64,000 nucleotides of DNA, from positions 182,508,209-182,572,208 of the forward strand of contig CP136064.1 in NCBI GenBank assembly GCA_032622095.1. The letters are read 5' to 3'. Below are positions 47,531-60,884 of this stretch, one piece after another. The position numbers were made by a program, and so were the translations under genes. Under the pieces are notes generated by a model, which had not been told where the DNA came from, ran no database searches, and saw only the letters and a program-made list of their open reading frames with translations. Position 1 is the first letter of the stretch, and each line of letters starts with the position of its first letter. Origin of the DNA: Siphonodentalium dalli (taxonomy: Eukaryota > Mollusca > Scaphopoda > Gadilida > Siphonodentaliidae).

Positions 47531-49852
47531 TATAGAGTAGGTATCAATGACAGAGAGGCACTCAGGCTCAAAGGTATTCCACATATGCTAATTATATCAG
47601 AGGCAGAAGACGCTCATAGGAATGATTCTATAAGTTTGTATTAATAAACCTAGTGTTGGTCTACATTTAAGTGCAATTATTAGAAAGCACTCCATTTTCA
47701 TATTGACAGCTTTCGTTTTGTACAGAAATCATTTTATGTTCTCATGAAACCTCTTTTATGTATCGTCCCACACTGTAATAATTAGGATTGTATGTGTTTC
47801 ATTGCAATCATTTGTTGAGGTTCAAATGAATACATTAGCTGCTAGTTGTTTGATTCTAGCATGGGACCTTGGATATTAATTGAAGGTGTTAGTGTGTGTA
47901 CCTAAACCTCACATAAACTCCTGTGATTTGGAACTGCACAAATAGTTTGATTGAGTAATAAATTGTGTGAGAAATGGCAATAAATATATTGCTCATAGCT
48001 TGTTTGAAAATCAAATTCACCCTTTAATTACTGAGTGTATGCCTGCATACAGGTTTAAAGGTAACTCTGGAATGGCCAATTATTCAATTATAAGGGCGTA
48101 CACTGAGCAGAGGCCAGTGGAGGATTGAGAAGCACTCTCATACAGGATTAAATGGATTCTCCCATTCGGTTACAGTTCCTAAGGTAACTACTCATCAACC
48201 TGCATCAACGAGTGTTTAGTATAGAATGGGTTAATTTGTAGGAGTGGCCAGCTAATAAGTGGCCAGCTTGTTGACATGATTAACTAACTATTAAAATCTA
48301 CAAATGATCTAATGAGAATCAGGTAACTAATGGTCAGCGAGAAAACATCTTGAGGCGTAAACAAGTTTGACTGTGGAAATAGAAATTGGTTCTGTCTGTC
48401 CGATCTTTGGAGTGCTATATCTCAGTCAAGGGTGGTTGAATTTGATTGATCTTTGTTATAATGATGAACCTCCATGACCATGGGATAAAGGGTTTCGTCT
48501 TTCAATTTTTGAAGGGCGGTTTTAAAAAAAACAGGATGTATTATGTAATTGGTCCGTCCGTTTGTTATTTTGTTTGCCGATGATAACTTTACTAAGTCTG
48601 ATCTGAATGGTGTAAACAACTCCTCCTACATTTTCATCTTAGAGATTTGAAACTTCAGAATATTGTTGCCCATATATTTAAGATGTGCAGCATGTATATA
48701 GATGACGGAAAAACTATTTTTTATAATTTTCTGTATGAGGGTACCTTCATGGGGTAATCAACTCTTCCTACAGTTTTGATCGTAGATATTTGAAACTCAA
48801 GAGTATTGTTACCCACATATTGGAGATGTGCAACATGTATATAGATGACGGAAAAAATATTTTTTTAACAAAGTTATTAACCCTTTTCGATTTAGAAAAT
48901 TTCAACATTTTTTAAAATTTCTTTATCAAAGCGGCATCGACTTGCCACGTTGTCAGGGGACACTGTGGTTGGCTGACCTTTTATTTGACTTTCTAAATGG
49001 CCTTCTGATCCACCTGCTCGTGCTTTACGCTGGCTATTTCTGTCATTCTAGTGTACTTGGTCTGGGGATGCCTACCCCGATAGATGTGTTACCTGGTCTG
49101 ACACCCACTTACCTTTGATGGTTGCACATTTTATTGGGCCAGAGTAAGCACATATTTATGCCCCTCTCAGTTCAGTTTCAGAGTTCTGCTCATTTCCATT
49201 CAAATTGATGGCCAGAGTCCCATAAGAAGTTTTCGGCAAAATTACATACTGCATGATTTAAAATGAAATATTTGTGTCGCATAAGGTACTGGGACAACCA
49301 GAATAGAACATATAGTTGTCAGTTGATTAAGTAACATGTGAGTAACCAAGTTGATTAAGTAACCAAGTGAGTCACTGTGCAACCTTTACAGAAGAGCAGA
49401 GAATAATGTCTGGGATATATTTGAAAATATCAACATTTTGCAAACCAGCTTGAGTATATTTTTCAGAAAAAAAACATATTGCATTTAAGACAGATCAAAA
49501 CAGTAAACACAAAAGATATTTCCATTTTACTTTATTCAAACCTGAAAAGTGATTTTTTTTTGCCGATTAATTTGAGAGAAAATTCCAATAATTTTGGTAA
49601 TGTAATAGTATACTTATCAAAGATGCATCATAATGTTATTATTCAATGTATATGTGACAGAACAGCCAATTTTATTCATCATCCACAACTTTTAAGCGAT
49701 TGCATGGCACAACCGGACAATATTTACCATTTTCCATATTTTGGCCGCCATTTTGACAGCCATTTTTAGCTAAAGTGCCAATGTTGGTTCCATAAAGTTG
49801 AAATATTCATAAGTAATGGTATGCATCACTTACTTTGCACAGTTCTACTCAT
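47531..49852. other. intronic stretch between repeats
   Basis: Apart from the duplication at 48617 and the TTAA MITE fragment around 48060-48235, I see nothing. The 96-codon frame at 49479 is AT-rich and has no domain. Confidence 0.5.
48617..48870 (+). repeat. tandem duplication, ~143-bp unit
   Basis: The string GTATATAGATGACGGAAAAA appears near 48693 and 48836, with AACTC.TCCTACA.TTT and GATTTGAAACT-like blocks paired upstream. Two diverged copies. Confidence 0.8.
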
Positions 49853-52079
49853 TAGCTCAACTTACTTTTGTAAGTTTGAGCTATTGCCATGGCTTGGCGT
49901 GTGTCCTTCAACAATTTCCTTTGGCGCGGGCTACAGGTCGTACCTTTGGTCTGATCTTTATGAAATTTTGCATGAATGTTGACATTGACATGTAGATGGG
50001 AACGAGTCATTTTGGGGTCATTCGGCCAAAAAACATGGCTGCTGGTGGCCATCTTGGATTTCAAAATTCAATCCATTGGCGCGGGCTACAGGTCGTACTG
50101 TTCGTTTGATCATCATGAAATTTGTCATGGATGTTAATATTGACATGTAGATGGGAACGAGTCATTTTGGGGTTATTCGGCCAAAAAACATGGCCGTCAG
50201 CAGCCATCTTGGATTTTACTCTTTGCATGACTAAATCATTTGGCGCAGGCTACAGGTCGTAGATTTGATCGGAACTTCATGAAATTTGTCATGGATGTTA
50301 ACAATGACATGTAGATGGGAACGAGTGATTATGGGGTTGTTCAGCCAAAAAACATGGCCGCCAGCAGCCATCTTGGATTTTACTCTTTGCATGACTAAAT
50401 CCTTTGGCGCGGGCTACAGGTCGTACCTTTCGTCTGATCTTTATAAAATTTGTCATGAATGTTGACATTGACATGTAGATGGGAACGAGTCATTTTGGGG
50501 TCATTCGGCCAAAAAACATGGCCGCTGGTGGCCATTTTGGATTTCAAAATTCAATCCATTGGCGCGGGCTACAGGTCGTACTGTTCGTCTGATCATTATG
50601 AAATTTGTCATGGATGTTAATATTGACATGTAGATGGGAACGAGTCATTTTGGGGTCGTTCGGCCAAAAAACATGGCCACTGGCAGCCATCTTGGATTTT
50701 ACTCTTTGCATGACTAAATCCTTTGGCGCAGGCTACAGGTCGTAGTTTTGATCAGAACTTCATGAAATTTGTCATGGATGTTAACAATGGCATGTAGATG
50801 GGAACGAGTGATTTTGGGGTTGTTCGGCCAAAAAACATGGCCGCCAGCAGCCATGATGGATTTTACTCTTTGCATGACTAAATCCTTTTGCGCGGGCTAC
50901 AGGTCGTACCTATGGTCTGATCTTTATGAATGTTGTCATGAATGTTGACATTGACATGTAGATGGGAACGAGTCATTTTGGGGTCATTCGGCCAAAAAAC
51001 ATGGCCGCTGGTGGCCATTTTTGGATTTCAAAATTCAATCCATTGGCGCAGGCTACAGGTCGTGCTGTTTGTCTGATAATCATGAAATTTGTCATGGATG
51101 TTAATATTGACATGTAGATGGGAACGAGTGATTTTGGGGTCGTTCAGCCAAAAAACATTGCCACCAGCAGCCATCTTGGATTTTACTCTTTGCATGACTA
51201 AATTCTTTGGCGCGGGCTACAGGTTGTAGCTTTGGTCAGAACTTCATGAAATTTGTCATGGATGTTAACAATGACATGTAGATGGGAACGAGTGATTTTG
51301 GGGTCGTTCGGCCAAAAAACATGGCCGCCAGCAGCCATCTTGGATTTTACTCTTTGCATGACTAAATCCTTTGGCGCGGGTTACAGGTCGTACGTTTGGT
51401 CTGACCTTTATGAAATTTGTCATGAATATTGATATTGACATGTATATGGGAACGAGTCATTTTGGGGTCATACGGCCAAAAAACATGGCCGCTGGCAGCC
51501 ATCTTGGATTTCAAAATTCAATCCATTGGCACGGGCTACAGGTCGTACTGTTTGTCTGATCATCATGATATTTATCATGGATGTTAATATTAACATGTAG
51601 ATGGGAACGAGTCATTTTGGGGTCGTTTGGCTAAAAAACATGTCCGCCAGCAGCCATATTGGATTTTACTCTTTGCATGAATAAATCCTTTGGTGCGGGC
51701 TACAGGTCGTAGCTTTGGTCGGAACTTCAAGAAATTTGTCATGTATGTTAACAATTACATGTAGATGGGAAACGAGTCATTTTGGGGTCGTTCCGCCGAA
51801 AAACATGGCCGCCAGCAGCCATCTTGGATTTTACTCTTTGCATGACTAAATCCATTTGCACAGGCTACAGGTCTTACCTTTGATCAGATCATTATGAGAT
51901 TTGTAAAGGCTGTAGATGGGAACAAGTCATTTTGGGGTAATTCGGAAAAAAAACATGGCTGCCGGTGGCCATTTTATAATTTACTCTTTGCATCAATAAA
52001 TCCTTTGTCACACCATAATCACCACATCCCTGATCCGATCATTATGAAACCTGTTATGAATGTTGATATTGACATGAAC
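49853..52079 (+). repeat. satellite array, 3-monomer higher-order repeat
   Basis: The array starts TTAGCTCAACTTACTTTTG and has about 13 monomers of about 161-167 bp (GGCTACAGGTCGTAC, TGACATGTAGATGGGAACG, CAGCCATCTTGGATTT). One monomer type ending TTTCAAAATTCAATCCATTGG recurs at 50061, 50544, 51028 and 51511, spacing 483-484, with two TTTTACTCTTTGCATGAC monomers between. The array ends in the hAT-type insertion at 52088 and its right flank resumes to about 53380 (AAGTTGAGCT then CAGTGTCATTGACACTTTCA). Confidence 0.9.
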
Positions 52080-52087
52080 ATCTAGTC

Positions 52088-53265
52088 TAGTGATGAGCCG
52101 ATTGTCAAATAGAGCCGTGCGCCGATTGCCGATTATTTGAGATCACAATCGGCCGATTCAGGTGCCGATTCCGATTATTTCAATAATGTATAGCAGAATA
52201 TGTTATATGTGTTATATAATACTTAGAATTAGAAGCTATCAACAAACGTAGTAATATGCCAGTACACTGTATACATAAGTATATGTTTGGGTAAGTAGAT
52301 AGGTGGGTATGGGCAGACTAGTGATCGAATACAGGCAACATACCCATGTATTCTAGGCTATTCCACAACAAATCTTTGGAAAGTTTGATGTAGCCACGTG
52401 CATGACGACATGTCCATGGTCCTTTTTTGATAACAATTCATCAAACGGCATTTTTCTTTGATCCCAATTCAAAGACATCACGTCAAAGGAAATGAGCCGA
52501 CTGAACTAGTTGCAAGTTACACCATGTTCATGTCAATTTCACAGACACGATTCGATTTCGGCGTGGTCATCATAATAATCATTTGTGGTGACATATACGT
52601 GACGTCACACGAGGCTGACTGGATGGGTAGAGGATAGCTGCTATCCGTGATTAGGTGTTGTCTTCAACTATTTAAAGTCACGTGACATGCACTTTCGGTT
52701 TCTATAGTAGTGTTTATACCTGTTACGCTGTATGTACTATATAGATACCTTTGTTGTACTGCGTATGCATACATTTTGATTTTTGATAGTTTGACATACA
52801 TAAATCAAAATGTCTACATGTTGACGAACAATAAAGTTACCTATGGGCGTACATGAGTCCCATGACATGTACGTTGTGTACATCACAATGCTAAAGAAAT
52901 CAATCGAATTATTATGCGCAATCACGGCGTCATGCTCGCTGCCTCACTCTAACTCAAAGTGTCACGTGCTTCCCGGCGACCCCCACTAATATATTGTTCA
53001 CACATGGACCCAGGTACGGCCGGGTTATTGCAGAGGGCATGTATGTATATCAAGTTTGTGTTTGGTATCACTTTCCCCATATTTACTGGTCATTTATTCA
53101 ACAAAACATCGTCATATTTAAAACAGTTTATTAAAGAAAATCAAGCACTCATTTATTATTTAGACAATCGGAAATCCCGATGTTCAAACCCGAGTACCGA
53201 TTGTCATCCGATGGGCCACAATCGGCCGATTCCGATTGTCGTTCCCGATTATCGGCTCATCACTA
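52088..53265. mobile_element. non-autonomous hAT-type element, 1.18 kb
   Basis: The inverted ends TAGTGATGAGCCGAT are flanked by a perfect 8-bp duplication ATCTAGTC (52080-52087 and 53266-53273). It is inserted in the tail of the satellite element: the duplicated target lies where the copy at 16533 reads AATCTAGTACC. AATCGGCCGATT motifs lie at both sides, as in the 37824 element, so the two are related. No transposase frame. Confidence 0.93.
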
Positions 53266-53380
53266 ATCTAGTCTTACTTAGACATTTCAATTAGCACTTT
53301 TCCTATTCCTCCATTTACTGTCGACCATTAAATTATTCCCCTACCTAAGTTGAGCTACAGTGTCATTGACACTTTCATTT

Positions 53381-54942
53381 TTTGTTGAATTAGAATGCGT
53401 TCTGTGAAATCAGATTACTGAGGGATCGGAAGGGGCTGGGATCACAAGAATGGCATATTTCATTGCTCCAGTGACCAGCTAACATGAACAACAAGAAATA
53501 AAATCACATTTCCGAACCAGTTCCATACAGAAGAGACTAGTCTAGAAGATATTAGTGAAAAAACGTCAAATTTTCCACTTACAGTTGCCATTTTGACGGT
53601 CATCTTGAAAGGGGGGGTTCCAATTTCGCCCTAAAAATGTGCCATTATATCACGATGAGTCATACTTGCTGTATATGCCTAATTTTAAAGGCACAGCGGC
53701 GTTCGTTGCAGAAATATTCACATTTGTTAAAATCGCCATCAACAGTAGGAATATTAAAATATATATAGTTTTGTTCATATGCCAAATATAATCAGCGCTT
53801 AAATAGTATATTGTCGTCAAGACATACGATGGTGTACGTAAACAAGAGCCTGCTCATAACACAGCGCAATTCTATAGGTTAATCACACACAGATGATATA
53901 AACACTCTTTATTATTTCCATATCAGGAAAACAGTAATAAATTACACTCTTTATGTTTACCATAACCGGATCTGAACAAAAGCCACGAAACCTAACGTTT
54001 TTTGCTTTTGTTTACATAACAAAGGGAAAAAAATTGACAATAACATACTGTTTATGCCATATTTCTGATTGGTATAAGAACAAAGTCTGTCTATATTTTA
54101 CTATTCTTTCTCTTTATGTCGGTTTTTGACGGAGGTGAATATTTTAACACCATACCCACTGCCAACGCCGCCCGTATCTTTAAAGCGCAGATTCCATGGA
54201 AAGATTAATTGTGACATTTATTAAATTATATAATCAATAAATGCTCTTTAAATTCGGAAAACCCCTTAAAAGAGGGCTTAAAGTGAAATTTCAGCGTGGC
54301 TCCATATCTAATATCAATCAGTATGTGAATATGTACATATGTGCAAATTTTCATGCTTTAGTCACGAATTGAACAATTCTTTTACTAATCTACTTAGGGG
54401 CACAGGTCAAGTTTGAATATGGGTGAGGTCTGCCCATTTATACCAGAGTTATAGTCCTTGTTGACTTAGAATTTGCTGATTATTTTTACTTCCGGATGAT
54501 ACAAGTAACTTTAGCTGTAGTTATCTGATTCTTTTCAAGTTTAGTATGGTTGTGGTATGCGAAAAAATGGGTTAATCCGGAATAAATTGGTAAAGAAGCA
54601 ATTTTGGTGTCAAACGCTGGAGAGTCCTCAGTAAAACATATATGGATCTAAAATCCACTTTGGGGAAACTTTGTTTCCCAAGATGGTGTCCAACATGGCT
54701 GTCTATATTACATCTGTTCTAGAAAAAAGTCATTCTGCTACTATATATTGTGGCATAGGAGTTATGAAGTTATGCCAGTTTGTGTGAAATTAGAGTATGG
54801 AAGCGAATAGAGTGACACAGACAGAAAATAATACAATCACAAACATGAAATGGCTGTCAAAATGGCCGCAAATCCAAGCCATGCCAAGACTAAAGCAACA
54901 TATTGGAGTGATATTGGGTATTGGTAATATACAAGTCTGTTG
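53381..54942. other. intronic stretch with diverged repeat
   Basis: The stretch 53920-54190 resembles 63210-63450 (TGACGGAGGTGAATATTTTAAC-like, ACCCAC.GCCAACGC.), so it is a dispersed repeat. No gene is supported; 54430-54800 has degenerate CCATTTTGG-type repeats. Confidence 0.55.
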
Positions 54943-54946
54943 TTAA

Positions 54947-57772
54947 CACGTTCACTGCCGAAAACCAATGGGTAATTCCATCCCATATGCCGACATGGGA
55001 TCTGATGTTTTGCCGATAGTAGATGATATTTTACGTATGTATGAGTAATGGTTCGACCAATATCAGGTCATATGATGCTGAAACATGTTATAAGACTACT
55101 ACGAGATAACTCTTAGTCGGCACCTGGGACAGAATTTATTAAATCTTTCGCTGCCACCCGCCACCACAGACGTACCCACGCACCCTGTACATATATCCAT
55201 GTATTTCATGTATATATGGGTAATACATTATATCTCAAGCAGTTTCTAATATAATTAGTTGAAACTTCACATGTATATAGACATAGGTATACCCTGTCGA
55301 ATGCCGCCGTGGACACGCCCACCAAGGTCACGCGACATTGGCGGCCATCTTGGATTAGTGGCTATTTGCCTGTATATGTACAGTTTGTGTGGGTATGAAT
55401 GGGTGTGTTGTTTGTTTTCTAATTTTCAACCCAATTATACGATGTCCAACAGTAAGGTACACGGGAGTAACCTATATGAACCCACTTTGGACATAAAATA
55501 GGTCACGTGACCTTGGCGTCCATCTTGGATTTATGCAAGTTGCCACCTATTTGTAGCAAAATGAGATACAATGGCGCACTTTGTTGAGTTCGTGCTTTTG
55601 TTGCTTGAATATTCCCTGATAGGTACAATTCCAAATATACTATAAGTTACAGGGCGAGTTGTTGCCGGATACCCTGTAACGATTTTATCATGTCGCCCAC
55701 ATATCATGTTTTCCGTGTGAGAATTTGAATTACTTATACGAAGTTCATTAGCTGCCAGTAAGTAAATTTGTTGTCTATGGCTATTAACTTATGTAACGTC
55801 ACAGTGACGCGTCATGTGCGTTGAACGTCAACGCATTGAGTCAATGGCTAATCACCAGAAGCAGGACAACAAACTTGAGTTTGATAGTTCATTTATGAGT
55901 GTTTAGAATTTCTGAAATATATCACATGCAGGTTTTGGTATATGGTACTATGTCTTTAAATTAACAGAACTTGAATTCCAATAGATATCCCTTTTCTTGG
56001 CGCCAAAATACACCGAAAATATACCCGAGGCGGCAGAGTTCCATGAAAAACAAAATGGCGGACATCGACCCCATATGGGAACCCTGAGGGGGGATATGGA
56101 TTCCATATGGGACGGGCTACAAAGATGACGACCCGATGTCTCCTGATATGCCTCTACCAACGGAGCGTCCTCATTGGTCGATCCAACCAGGTGACATGAT
56201 AAATGTAGATATATATAATATAACCATACCCATATGTATATATACCTGCAGGGGGACATATGACCCTGCTCCGCCCCTTATAAGTCACGTGATCTTGACG
56301 GCCATCTTGAATTTCAGGAAAATTGGGTTTTACGATGATTTATGTGAATTATATGGGTCACGTGGGCGTACGCATGGTCAACTCACCAGCATTATTAATT
56401 TAGTTGCCTGTTATCACCACTGGAAAACGACACAATAGACGAGGGTTGTTCAAAACCAGTAAAGGTATAAGTATCTTATGCGCCGCAGGCGCCCCTCGAT
56501 CATTAGAGTATAGAGGTTAGTTACCCACCCACCACCCCATCCCGCCACCCATAGTATCTTATGCACCACAGGAGCCCCTATAGAGACTACTGCCCACATA
56601 AATAATAGGTATAAGTATCTTATGCTCCGCAGGCGCCCCTCGATCATTATAGTATAGAGGTTAGTTACCAATCCACCACCCCATCCCGCCACCCATAGTA
56701 TCCTATGCGCCGCAGGCGCCCCTATAATAGAGGCTACTGCCCACACAAATAATAGGTATAAGTAACTTATGCGCCACAGGTGCCCCTCGATCATTAGAGT
56801 ATAGAGGTAATAACAATAACTTCTTCAGTCCTGAGTCTTTTGCGAGCAGCCATTTTCGACTGATAACCACGTGCTAATAACAATGACGCAATATTCCGGC
56901 TCTGACTACCTCCATAATGTCAGAAATAGCATGACCTTGAGGACATTGTCGCTTTAAATTGTTCGCGCGCAACAGTACTACAGATAAATACAGTGTACAC
57001 TGTCAAACATTCCGGAAAGAATAGAGTTAGATCCCATACGTCATTAGACTACATACCAAATTCGCAAATATGCGCGATTGGCAGCGTCTACGAAGTTTGC
57101 ATTTATGCGCGTTTGGCAGCGAAAGAGTTATTGTTTCATCCCTGGTGCCAGCTACGAGTTATCTCGTAGGTAAATACAATTACGTTGTCAGTGTCTTATA
57201 TGACGAAGAGTGCTATACCTGTACAAGCATATCGTATGTAAGACATGGTAAATGAATTTATATATGGTAATTGGTACAGACTACATCGAATAAGACGTAA
57301 AAAAATATAATATGTATTTACCTACGAGATAACTGGTGAGTTTCGTCCCAGGTGCTGACTACGAGTTATCTCGTAGGAGCTTTATAACACGTTTTATCTT
57401 TCATTTGACCCGGATTTGATCGACAATTCATTTATATATACACAATGTGTCCGGGAATGGTCTAGTTGCACCTGTATATCATGGTTCAGGGACGTACAGA
57501 AGAGGTGCTGGTGAATTGAAGTATCCTCCCAAGATTTATATCTGGACCCCACCCCTTGTTCGGGCTGTGGTAATCGTTGTATCGCAAGCCATCGTAATTA
57601 TACATATAAAATCGATCAATGAGATCGTTGGGTATGTACTGGTGCATAGACCAACATCGCTTGCGATTTGTGTTATTATTTATGTGGTATGAACATTACT
57701 ACGAGTTAACTCGTAGTAGCAGTCCCCATGGAACCGTTTACTACGAGTTAACTCGTAGTGGCAGTGAACGTG
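54947..57772. mobile_element. 2.8-kb TTAA-flanked piggyBac-like element
   Basis: TTAA at 54943-54946 and 57773-57776 bracket the 13-bp inverted ends CACGTTCACTGCC / GGCAGTGAACGTG. CTACGAG-type palindromes (CTACGAGTTAACTCGTAG and CTACGAGTTATCTCGTAG) recur near both ends at about 55098, 57146, 57322, 57359, 57699 and 57740. The TTAA target fits piggyBac. I see no complete transposase frame; the frames present (60-114 codons) have no recognisable domain. Confidence 0.85.
56461..56808 (+). repeat. 145-bp tandem repeat, 2.4 copies
   Basis: GGTATAAGTATCTTATGC starts at 56464, 56609 and 56755, each followed by CCGCAGGCGCCCCTCGATC-like sequence and then GAGGTTAGTTACC. The 114-codon minus-strand frame across it is only the repeat read in one frame. 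Confidence 0.9.
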
Positions 57773-57776
57773 TTAA

Positions 57777-60311
57777 ATATCATTAAAGGTACACAGATCA
57801 TTAAAACAGATCCATCTGAAGGATTTATCCGCCAATGCAAGTCAAACCCAGTGATTTACTTATTTTAAAGTTCGGAGATTCTGCTTAGAATACATCAACC
57901 AATTGGGACAAAAATAATAAGTTTGGACATGCAACACACAAAGTAATGTTTTCACCACACAGTGCATGGTAGATTCATTCGGCATTGAGAAACAATCATC
58001 ACTTCAATAGATTAGCACCCCATTTCACCAGATTAAAGAGACGGTACATCGTACATATTATTTAAAACTAATTTTCATGCTGCTACCAAACTGGTTTCTT
58101 ACCAATAACACCCACAAACTTGTTCTAAATATCAGGTTATCAGCCTTTAAAGCTGTTATTTCAGCATTGATCATTCACTCAATGTTGCTCATTATGGTTT
58201 TGTGTGCAGCAGATATGTGTAACGTTATGGAGATGGGGATTATGCGGTTGCATAAAAAGTAGTATGTAAGTTTCCCATATATGTGACCTTGGTGAATGTA
58301 ACCAAATACATGTATATTTTCCAGGTATAAACATAATCTCTGCCACAGAGTAAGTAGGCAATTTTGGTCAAGTTTAGCATTGCTTTCATAGTATACCATC
58401 ATGCATTCTTGTTATAAAATCGTAATATTCGTGTTTCATCACTTGATCAGAGGAAAATATGACTAATATTTTGAGGCACAGACAATAGGATGTACACCTT
58501 TTACCCAGTACGTTATTTTGGTATTGTAGATATCAAAATAAATGATGATCAGTCTCATTCGTGAGACTGCTCTTACACATCTCTGCTTCTTGAAAAAGTG
58601 ACAGAATCAATACATCCCTATTAAATCCCATTTAACTATTTAATCACATATATATCACACAATTCAAGATAAACAGTACCGATAAAACTGTTATTTTTTC
58701 ATCTCTCATGAGATACATTAAAGAGAATTTGTCCATCTATGATCAAGAGTTTCTCTTATAGTTATAATCTGCAATCATTATTCCTTGCATAATTCAAACT
58801 TTTGTTCACTCTTATACGACTAGCTATTCAATTTTGCACAAATGTAAATTTCATTCGATCTTGTCCATTTTGGCAGCGATTTTGGAACAGACATTCTACC
58901 GATATGGTTTACGACTAAGAATTGCTAGTGCATATTTCAATTTTTTACAAATATGTCATTAATTGGTGCACCTACCACAGAAATTCAGCATTTTCCAATA
59001 GCAACTGCCATTTTGGACACCATGTTGAATTGGGAATTTTCCCCAAAGCAGATTTGAGAGGATATGGATTGTATATGTTATTCAGCAAACCAGTCCACAC
59101 ATTTTAATACTTAAATGGCTTCTTTCCCAATTTATTCTGGGTCTTATTACTAGCTTGGTATATGGATGACTCACATGGAAATGCTGGTCAAGTTTGAATT
59201 TGGGTTCAGTCTGACCATTTGTACTGGAGTTATGGCCCTGGTTGCCTTAGATTTTGTTGACTATTTTGGTTTCCAGATGATCACTTTAGTTTTAATTATC
59301 GTAATGTTTTAAATTTTGCATATGAATTACTCACATGAAAATAGAGGTCAAGTTTGAATTTGGGTTTGGTGAAGTAATTTTTATGTTTACCCATACCATA
59401 GTATGGTAGACAGAGTGTCGTTGTCTGGATTGACCACTTGTCGTTAGTCCGTCCATCGGTCCGTCTGTCTGTCCATAGACACTTTATGCATGGTGCGATA
59501 ACTGAAATATTTTCTTTCTGATCGGAACCCAATTTTTTATACGAATTTCTCAGCACAAAAGACAGATCGAGATCGAATATGGGTTTGATCCGACTATTTT
59601 AACTGAGTTATGGCCCTTTTCGAAAAAAATATTCACTCTTAAAAAAAATTAAAAAATCATTATTTAGATTCAATTCCTAGCTCAATTTAAAAAAAAAATT
59701 TAAAAAAATATATCTAATTAAAAACCATTTTTTTTTTTAAGTTAACAAAATTTGAAAAACTAACAACATTATAACTCTGCCAAGGGTATCCCGAGTCACC
59801 ACACCAAATTTGGTTTAAATCGGTCCAAAATCTTGTGATATGTACTGGTAAATGTGTTTGGAGCGACATTAAACCCAATTCATCAATTCCATCCCATGCC
59901 TTTGGACTACTTTGCTATTGATAAGGCTATATTATTTTCTGATGTCTCTTATGCCAATGTGCAGATAAAGAAAGCTATGGTAGCTAATTTAGAATAAAGA
60001 TTCAACAATACACATCACATGATATTAACAGTAGACTTGGACATCTGTGCTGCCTTGCACAGCTGAAGATATCACTCTACAGATGGTCTGAGGTCATTAT
60101 AAATGTTATTGGTTTAATAGAGATGTCAGCTTTCAACATAAACCATTCCTGTGATTTGTTGACAGCTATGCTATATAATTTATATTAATGGATCAGCAGT
60201 GAGTGTCTTATCTTGATGGCTGTTGTTGGTAGAATTTGATACATTATCATTGTAAACTTAAATTGGACTCTCTTAACCCAAGTAGTCCATGTCCAGGTCA
60301 CCTTTTCACAT
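57777..60311. other. end of last intron, no clear feature
   Basis: AT-rich sequence with scattered repeat remnants: CCATTTTGG boxes at 58860-59040, CCGT-rich patch at 59450-59475, and A/T homopolymer-rich stretch 59630-59750. No gene or element with defined ends. Confidence 0.55.
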
Positions 60312-60315
60312 TTAA

Positions 60316-60392
60316 CCCAAGGCTGTGGTGGTGCAGCATTACAGATCCTGTACCAGTGCATTCTCTTATATAAATGCGAGTGACCCATAAAT
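60316..60392. mobile_element. fragment of TTAA MITE (relative of 61877)
   Basis: TTAA at 60312 is followed by CCC and then the family core GGTGCAGCATTACAGATCCTG and CAGTGCATTCTCTTATATAA. Only the left end is present. Confidence 0.6.
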
Positions 60393-60884
60393 TCCAATAA
60401 TTTGTGTTATGTACATTTGTCTATAATAGTACATAACAGTATACTCCATAATTCAACATCAAAACTCTCATTTATGATTCCAATCATAGTAATATACTAT
60501 CGCCAAGAGATGGGTTAACATCTGCCGATCGTGATCGGCCTCTCGTTACCCGAGTTATGACCCTTGTTGATTTAGAATTCTTGAATTTTGTGTCCTTACG
60601 AAAATTTCAGCTTGTCACTTGTGCATTGATCATCAAATTTGGTTGTGCTAGCCTTTGGTGTGTTGAGCCCAGTTTAGTGGGAAAGAATACCCACTTCTAG
60701 GATTTAGAAAATAAAAAAATATTTAGTATTGCCCCTTCTATAATCTAAGCACAGGGGCATATGCCATGCTTGGCTTTGCATTTGTCAAGTTAGAAACTAT
60801 TAGACCCTTTCACCCATTCCATATACATTTGCTATATATGATGCAAAAACTCAAATGTTCTATATTTATTTGTTTTTTTTTCAG

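Larger units (their letters stand above)
31902..60884 (+). other. NLE1 last intron, 29 kb
   Basis: A phase-2 intron from GTAAGT to a strong acceptor (TGTTTTTTTTTCAG). It carries most of the transposons in the window and no second gene that I could recognise. It accounts for nearly half of the window. Confidence 0.85.

Noticed and set aside
49853-52079. CRISPR-like regularly spaced repeats
   Set aside because: The repeats are contiguous ~165-bp monomers without unique spacers; this is satellite DNA in a eukaryotic intron.
56450-56794. 114-codon minus-strand repetitive protein
   Set aside because: It is the 145-bp tandem repeat; 145 is not a multiple of three, and the apparent peptide repeat comes from local indels.
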